The notes below the pieces were generated by a model. It was not told the origin of the DNA. It did no database searches and saw only the letters and a program-made list of their open reading frames with translations. The position numbers and the translations under genes are program-made. Positions 37,801-46,800 of a stretch of DNA of 64,000 nucleotides are shown here, piece by piece. This stretch comes from Sphaerolaimus hirsutus (Eukaryota; Nematoda; Chromadorea; Monhysterida; Sphaerolaimidae). The stretch is taken from assembly GCA_964036195.1 (NCBI GenBank), contig OZ038458.1, positions 11,669,832 to 11,733,831 on the forward strand, in the 5' to 3' direction. Within the stretch, counting starts at the first letter, position 1. Every line of letters starts with the position of its first letter.

Positions 37801-40800
37801 GCTAATCCAGTGATCTTTCACACTGTACAAGTATATGGAGGCACATAGATGTTAGTGTAGTATATAATATCCAGTCAAACGGCTTATTGAGCCCACACAT
37901 GCTAGTTGACATTGTACAATCGTGGTAATTCAATGTTAACTGAATAACACAAAAATTGTTCAAAGCGCCACACTTAACAGAAACAATGAAAATTACTTAA
38001 CAGAAACAATGAAAATTAAGTGTTAAATGTAAAATTTAAAATTAACTATGCTCGAACGGAAAGGAAAGTTGAAACCACACAATTCACTAAAATTTAGTTG
38101 ACATCCAGCGTGTGTGCCGTCATTATGACACAATAGCATGAACAAATGGAAGCTTATACACTAAAATGCCTCAAAACCAATGAAAACCACCACAAAAAGT
38201 AAAGTGCAGGTGAAATTGCGCGCTTGCGCGCAAAAAATTTGTGAAATACCTAGTGCTTCTAGTACTAAAATTTTTGGCCAAGGTTTAAATAAAAACTGTT
38301 TCGATGGTCGGTTTATTGAAAAAAAACTTTTTTTAAAACCCGGCCATCCCTAGTTACACGTAGGGTTGGTCGATGTTTTTTTAAACGTCTTTAAAAAAAA
38401 CAGGACATCCGAAATGTTTTTTTTTAAAACATCAACTGAAATTTTTGTACTAAGCACTAGGGTTCAAACGGGACCCCGATCCAGATCCCGGATCCCGTGA
38501 AATTCCGGGATTTAGCAGTCCCGATCCCGATCCCGAAACCCCAATCCCGATCCCGATCCCGAAATCCAAAAATACCAATCCCGATCCCGAAAACTTTCAA
38601 ATCCCGATCCCGATCCCGAGAATCTCCCAAGTCCGGGATCCCGATCCCGGAAAAAATAGTGAAAATTATAAAACGTGAAAAAATGACATTTTTGCGTGCA
38701 AAAATGTGAACGCAAACCCCCAGTGTCCATTTTATGTCACTTTTCTGGCATCCAACACTGTTTTGAGACCTTTATGAACAACTGTGAATGCCAGAACAGT
38801 GACGAAAATCTCTATCCCTAGACCCCAATCCCGATCCCGAAAAAATGCCAATCCCGATCCCGTGATCCCGATCCCGTGACCCCAATCCCGGCCAATCCCG
38901 ATCCCGATCACGAAATCTCAAAATACCAATCCCGATCCCGAAACCCCAATCCCGAAATCTCAAAAAGTGAATCCCGATCCCGATCCCGAAAAGTCAATCC
39001 CGTTTGAACCCTACTAAGCACTAGGTATTTTGCCAATTTTTTTGCGCGCAAGCGCGCAATTTCACACACGAATTGACATTGGTGGTTGTTTTCATTGGTT
39101 TTGTGGCATTTTTAGTATCAAAGTATCCATTTCTATGTGCTGCCATGGGTTAATAAGCTGTCATATGTTGCTGTAGTATATAATATAGTGCTTCCATGTA
39201 CCTCCACGTGTGTAACTTCACTCCAAAAGTAACAACCCCCTTTTATAACCTTGTTTGATCACTATTCCGTACCAAACTTCACCTGAAGTCACGAAACATT
39301 CGACTATAAGGCGATATACAAACGTGTCGACAAAAAATGGGATATTTTTCACACAAATCACCACTTATATTGCTATCCCATGGCTCCACAGCCATTATAT
39401 GGTCATATATAACATCACAGAGTATTGCCACTGTCTGTTATTATACCTATATATGTGTGACACAAAGTCATATCTGGGAGCTTTAAAAAACCACGTTTTT
39501 TATTTTTTTAAACGTTGTTTTTTTTTAAAACATCCGAGTTAAAAAAACCTTTTTTTTTCAACCCTAGTTACACGTTCCAAAATATCGTGTTGAAACGCTT
39601 GTTCGCCACGGAAACACATTATCAAAAAATGCGAACCCCGAAAACGGCAATGGGCAGTACCTGTGGTGGCAGCGTCGTCGGGCACGGTGGTCTCCGCGGG
39701 CACCTCCGTGGGCTTGCCGCCGCACGCGCGCACGTACTGCGGCTCCAAGCAGCGCCGCGAGTCGCCGTCGAAGAACAGCCCCGCTTGGCACGATCTGCGC
39801 GCAACCAGAGCTACTACAAACACACGCGAAGACTAAAGCCTCAGTTAAACACAAACCGTTTGTAAGCAACGCCGCCACTGCACGAGGCATATTCCCGCTC
39901 GCATGGCGCCGTTGGGAACCATGCATAATCGCCATCCGTTTTATCGGAACAATCAAAGTTGACATCTGAAGGGTGGGGAAAACATACAGTGTGTGCGAAC
40001 AGCAGTGATGGAGGAGACCCCGTATGGGAAGTTGGCAGACGGCCAAAATTTCGTAATCGCTATAAATATATACCTAAATAAAATAGGCCAAAAATATAAC
40101 CATTGCTGTCGGTGGGGTGAACTTCTGCGGAATATTTTTCTTGCGTCGAAAATTACCCCGACCTTGATTTAGATTTTTTGGTACAAACCCAAATTCGAAA
40201 AATAGCTGTACGGTGGACATACGCATTTTCGACGTTAAAGTCCCGGTTTCCAGGGTGGAGGTGGAGATATGTATTTTCAATGTGAAATGATCGGTACCAA
40301 TGTATGGGACTGTTCACTGAAACGCAAATATTTTTTAAAATGTGCAAACTACGCAGATCCACGCTTTACTAGATTTTTTTGTGAATTTGGTGTCTGTGTA
40401 CATACTTATAGCACATTCAACCTAAAAACTATACAATATTCGTCACTTTTAAATCAGGGCTCTAAACAACACGCCAACTTGAAGCGAAACCGACCCTCCG
40501 TAACAATAGGCTCGTTTATCGGCGTGGTGGTGGCCGTGCCGCCGCAGCCGGGCACAAACTCAGCTGAAAGACACTGGTCACTGAGCTCGTCGAAACTGAG
40601 GCTGGCCGGACAAACGTGCCGCATGGCCACGCCGCCGCTGCACGAAAAGTACACACTGCTGCACTTTGAAGCGGCATAGTCGCCGTCTGCTCTACCCTTG
40701 CAGTTGAACTCGACGGGAACTGCAAAGAAATCAAGCGCTCAAGAGTATATACTCCACCAGGGTTGGTTAAAATAACACTTTAATTTTAGCCCCCCTGTAT

Positions 40801-43800
40801 AATGTAAATACTACAGCAACATGTTAGATATTAGATGGTAAAACCCAGAAACGAAGCTTTGACACTGAAAATTCCATAAATCTAACGATAACAGCCAATC
40901 AATTTATGTCGGAAGTTCGCACAACTTCAGAATACCTAGTGAAAAAGTACCAATAACTTTCGCTACCATCAGAGACACGGGCCATATCTAACCCGGTCGC
41001 TCTTGTTCAATACCGTGCGGCTACGCGACATCGCCAATTGTTTTATCGATCGGTTCAAAGTAAACACATACGTAGTGTGAAGGAAGGGTAGGGGTGCTTA
41101 AATCAGCATCTGCATATAAGAAACCATTCATGGATGTGTGAATATTTACATATAAACTATAAGCGACTGCTGGAAGTGGGATGAATAGACAGATCGGGCA
41201 GTATTTCAACCAATCGATAAAACAATTGGTGATGTCACGTAGCCGCACGATATTGAACAAGAGCAACCCGACAGTTCGAACACACCTCTGGAACTGGTTA
41301 CAATTGGAACTGTTTCAGTTGTTTTCCCGCCGCACGACTCAATGTACATGGCATCGAGACACAGCTTAGAGGTCTCATCGAAATACAGGTCGTTGGGGCA
41401 CTTCCTGAAAAAGAGGACAGATTTGTTTTAAACAAAAAGCTGAAAATAGAACTATTTACAACACAGTAATTTGGAGTTTTGTGAAATAATAAAAAATCTC
41501 CTTGTCCATTGAAAAAATAAATTATCCATTGAACAACCTAACAATGGAATGCGGTGAAACGTATTGGGTATGAAGCCATTACAGAGATGTACGTCACAAT
41601 TATTTAACTAAGGCACACAAATATTCAACTATAAAGAAGGTATCGCAGAGTAGTCGATTTCTGACAGAACTTAAACAAATGCCCTCTGATCAAACTACGC
41701 CAGCGTCACTACACCACCCGTCATGACCAGGGTTGGTTTTATAAAAAAAATCATTTTAGTGAAATTGTATAAAAATTGTATTTTATTTTTATTTTATTCT
41801 TCAATTTTCCATTTTATTTTAATTTTGTAGTTTAGTTCGTGACCAGAATTGGTTTTTGTAAAATTCATTTTACTAAAATTGTAGTAAAATTTCATTTTAG
41901 TGTTATGACATTCACGTTTTATTTTATTCTTCAATTTTCCATATTATTTTTCTGGGATTTTGCCAACCATGGTCATGACTAACTATTCAACACAGTCCCA
42001 TCCAACCTGGTGTAGGGCTTCCCGCCGACGCAGGTGGCATACAGAGCCTCGCAGGGCCCATTGGGAAACCAGGGGTAGTCCCCATCGGGCAACTGCGAGC
42101 AGTCAAACGGTGCCAGCTCGAAATTGACCGGCACTAAACCCTCGGGCTCGGTCGCTGCGAGAAGAATACCTCAAAAGTGGGATAGATCAGTTCACATAAC
42201 TTGTGTTCTAAAAATAGAACAACTCCCGTAAGATGACCTGGTCGAAGTTACGGTTGCAACAAATATAAATAAAATGCTCAATGTATCCGAAATGTGCGGA
42301 TCAAGCTGTCACGCTGGAACAGGTGCTGTCGGGCCAGCGCCAAACTAAGGTGCGTCTTAGAAATACCCCTTTTCAAAAAGTGAATTTATGTTAATTCATG
42401 CAGCCCACTGAATATCCCCGCAGTACAGTCCGCAGTTGCCATTGCCAGGCAAAGCCAAAACACAAAACAACACCCCAGAGAACACACCCTGTGTAGTCGC
42501 TTCTGTCGCCGCAGGACTCGTTGCAGGTGTGGGCGCACCACCGCACGCAGGCACATATTTCGAGTAGTCGCACAAGCCGGAGTCGTAATTGAAAAACGTG
42601 TCGCGGGAGCACACCTGTCTAAATGTACTGCCGTCGACACACACGTAGTAGATATCGGTGCAGGGGTTAGAGCGGATCGCGTACGTGCCGGAAGTCAGCG
42701 TGCCGCAGCTGAAGGGGTCTGTGTAAGCGGATGCGTATTTATTTACTAAAACGCAGTGACCACTGACCGACACTCAGTGAAAAGAGTCAAGAAAACAGAC
42801 CTGGCGAGGGCAGGCAGCCCGCGGACTCGACTGGAAGGCACTTCAACGAATCAGCGTCGAACACCTGAGAATTAGGAAAGTAATTCAAGACGCAGTCTAT
42901 GACGGAGACATTTTAATTAATTCTCTTGATTAAAATCATCCGTTAGTCTTTTCAGTTACGATTATGGATGACTAGAAAACGTTCGACTTCACCAGAATTA
43001 CCAATCCCGATCCGGGTCCCGAAAATGGGATCCCGTTTGAAACCTAACATGGGGCGGTGGTAAAGTGACAATTACGCGTTTGCATGAATAACTTGAGAAC
43101 AAGTGGTACTATCGCAGCCATATTTTCAGGGATCCTTCCCTATTGAGTTATTAATGTTGACCTAAAATTTGATGTTGATCCGACCACCCAGTGACAAGTT
43201 ATTCGAAATCTCGAGTGTACGTCTAAATTGCCGCACCCTGCATGTACATGGTCGGGCTGAAAAGTCCCCGGGCAGTGCTCGCCATTCGCGCTAGGGGTTA
43301 GCTACGGTTATAAAATTTTAACACGTTAATATATCAGCTGTTTTGAGTTTTCACCCAAAATTTCACCCCTCTAGCTCCACCCACTGCGGAAATGTGGGGG
43401 TTACAATTTCGGTTATTTTGTACTGATGTACAAATGGTGCTCTAGCTCAACGCTGCTTTAAGTTGTGATCATGAAACTTTGGCTAGTGTAAGCCACCAGT
43501 GTTGGCAATGTGCCAGCACTAACCAACATCAGCTATGATATCATAAGCCTAGTCCATATTGCCATTACTGTCACTACTCTCACTACCAAATTCATCATTC
43601 TGCCTCTACGGTTGGTCAATACAGGTTAATACAGGAGGCGTTTTTCATGCACACTGCTGTTGAACACAGGTAATGTGTCCACTACAGACTAGTAATGAAA
43701 CACAAATGAAATTTGATTGACATAATAATTTACTGCACATTTCAAAAAAACATTAAAATCACTGCAATACAACATGATCTCAGATGATCACCAAAAACAT

Positions 43801-46800
43801 CCATCCCACGTTTCTTGCACATCACCCTGATCTGCATATTAATTTTACCTTAATAGCAATGATGTTGATGAAAGTGTTGAAAACTATCAGCACATTGCCA
43901 ACACTGGTGGCTTACACTGGCCAAAGTTTCATGATCACAACTTAAAGCAGCGTTGAGCTAGAGCACCATTTGTACGTCAGTACAAAATGACCGAAATTGT
44001 AACCCCCACAGTTCCGCAGTGGGTGGAGCTAGAGAGGTGAAATTGTGGGTGAAAACTCAAAACACCTGATATATTAACGTGTTAAAATTTTATAACCGTA
44101 GCTTACCCCTAGCGCGAATGGCGAGCACTGCCCGGGGACTTTTCAGCCCGACCATGTACATGTAATACTTTTTTACTCATCCCCGAAGACAGAAAATGAA
44201 AAACACTTTTTACCCGTACTCCGTTTACACGTAAGTACATGTGAATAAATTAGGTACTTTTTCAGGAAAATGTGAAAACGAGCACCTTTTCGTCGGAAAA
44301 CGTAATAGCGAGTACTTTTCTCCATAGAATATGTAAAAGTGGTTACTTTTTCATGGAAATGTAAAAGCCACTACTTTTTTTACAGGTGAGGGCGATTTTT
44401 ACACTGTAATACATAACAGATGTCGTTTTTCAGTGATTATTTAGTATTTTGCAGGAAAATGAAAAAAAATTCTTCAGAGATTTTTCGTTTTGCAACGAAA
44501 AATTTCGATTTGAAACTAAAAATACATTTTCTGTACACGTGCAATTTACAAAACTCCGCGTACGTCTGGGTATGGTACTTAAAAAAGTATTTACAAAATG
44601 AAGTAAATGAAAATACATTTTAACAACTGGAATTCATATAGCCACTTTAGAGTGTGCCGTGCGGCAATCCGAAAACAACAACAGCTAAATGTCATACCGT
44701 GACAGGATAAAACGGAAAGCCCCCCCCCCCTCACGCACATACTCTCCACGGGAATCGCAAGCGCGGACTTCAAATGAGCCGTCGGCGCTGCACAGCAGGT
44801 GCATGGGCATGCACTGGCCCACGGCCACCAGGCCCACCTTGCCGCCGCAGCTGAACGCATCGCCCTGTGTCACAAGCGCGTACGAGTGTTGGGGGAATTT
44901 GGAACACAGAAACTGGAACCAGGGGTTCAGTAGGGGGGGGGGGGGTTGAGGGGGGGTTACCCCCTCCAAATCCGCCAGCTATCTATCTATCCCGGAGGCA
45001 AATTTCTTGGCTACTATCCCCCAAATCCCCCCCCCCAAATCGGCCAGCTATCTACCTATCTCGAGCGATTTTTGAGAACCTATACCCTTATTTTCGCTCA
45101 AAATCGCTATTTTTCATACCTTTATATAGATTTTCACCTCCAAAATCACTAGTTCGTGCATCTAACTAGGGTTCAAACGGGATCCCGATCCCGATCCCGG
45201 ATCCCGTGAAATTCCGGGATTTAGCAGTCCCGATCCCGATCCCGAAACTTTTCAAATCCCGATCCAGATCCCGAGAAACTCCAAAGTCCGGGATCCCGAT
45301 CCCGGAAAAATTAGTGGTAATTATCAAATGCGAAAAAACAACGTTTTTGCATGCAAAAATGTGTACGCAAACCCCCAGCGTTCATTTTATGCCACGTTTC
45401 TGGCATCCAACAGTGTTTTTAGACCTTTATGAACAACTGTGGATGCCAAAACATTGGCCAAAATCTCTATCCCAAGACCCCAATCCCGATCCCGAAAAAA
45501 TGCCAATCCCGATCCCGATCCCGTGACCCCAATCCCGGCCAATCCCGATCCCGAAATCTCAAAAAAACAATCCCGATCCCGATCCCGAAAAGTCAATCCC
45601 GTTTGAACCTTACATCTAACTGCCTATTTTCAGCTATTTTTAGTACTATATGTCCTTATATACCCATTTTTAGCCATTTTTCACCTACTTTAAGCGATTT
45701 TTCTCCTTTTCCTCCCTTCTATGCCTATACATTGAACCCCCGCGAACCCCCCACCCCCCAGAAAAGTTTTCAGCTATCCATCCCTCCGGAGGAGCGATTT
45801 GCTATCTATATGAACCCCCGCGGGGGTCCAAATCTACAAAACCCCTGACTGGAACAAAAACTAGCGGGGCCCAACATATTTCTAACATGTCGAAAATGAA
45901 GCGGGTATAAGGGTTCTTTCCAAAAAACACATCGACGGAGATTCCCCTTGTGAAGTTGGCAGCTGGCTTAAAAAATATAAATCGCTATAAGTATAAAAAT
46001 AGTCCAATAGCAAAAATATGTATTAAAAAACAACGTATATAGACGAAAACAGCGATTATGATATTGCAAATAGGCAAAATGGAGCAAATTTAGCGATTTA
46101 GCAACTTCGCATAAGCGCCCCGATCCCACCTCGCCCCCGTACGAGACTTGCAAAAGCGAAAAACATTTTTTGGCGGGGAGAGAAACATTCGTACAAAAAT
46201 ACTTCAAGTGACCACCACCCAAGTATTTACAAGCTCAAGCGTACAAAAAGGGGCAGGAAAGACCAAAACTACACAAAACCGACCGGGGAGCCACCGCAAG
46301 CGGGCGTGGCGTGGGTGGGCGCGCAGCGGCCGGCCGACCCGGCGAGCCGGTCGAAGGTGAGCTTGCCGGGGCACTGGCGCCTCTCGGCCTCGCCGCCGGC
46401 GCACGAAAAGTACAGGTGCGTGCAGGGGTCGTCGATGGTCGCGTACAGGCCGTCCGCCTGGCCAGAGCAGTGGCCGAAGCCGCTCAGCACTGCGTGAGTG
46501 TTTCAGAAAAGTACGATAAAGCATGTTTACCTGCCGAACCATTAGCGGGTGCATTCATGTAAATTGGTGGGGTGGGTAGAGATGCATCCAGCTTATACCC
46601 TGGTGGAAAAATCAATTTCGTAAATCCCTAAATAATGATTAATTTTTGACCCCCACGGGAAATCAGCCCAATTTGCAATGGATCAATACTTCTAATAACC
46701 TTCCAGTGATTTTATTCTTCTAGCTCAGAAAGCAGGGTATTTACAAAGCTCACTCGAACTGAGAAGGTTTACTTCTTATACCGAAGCATGAATGTCGTTT

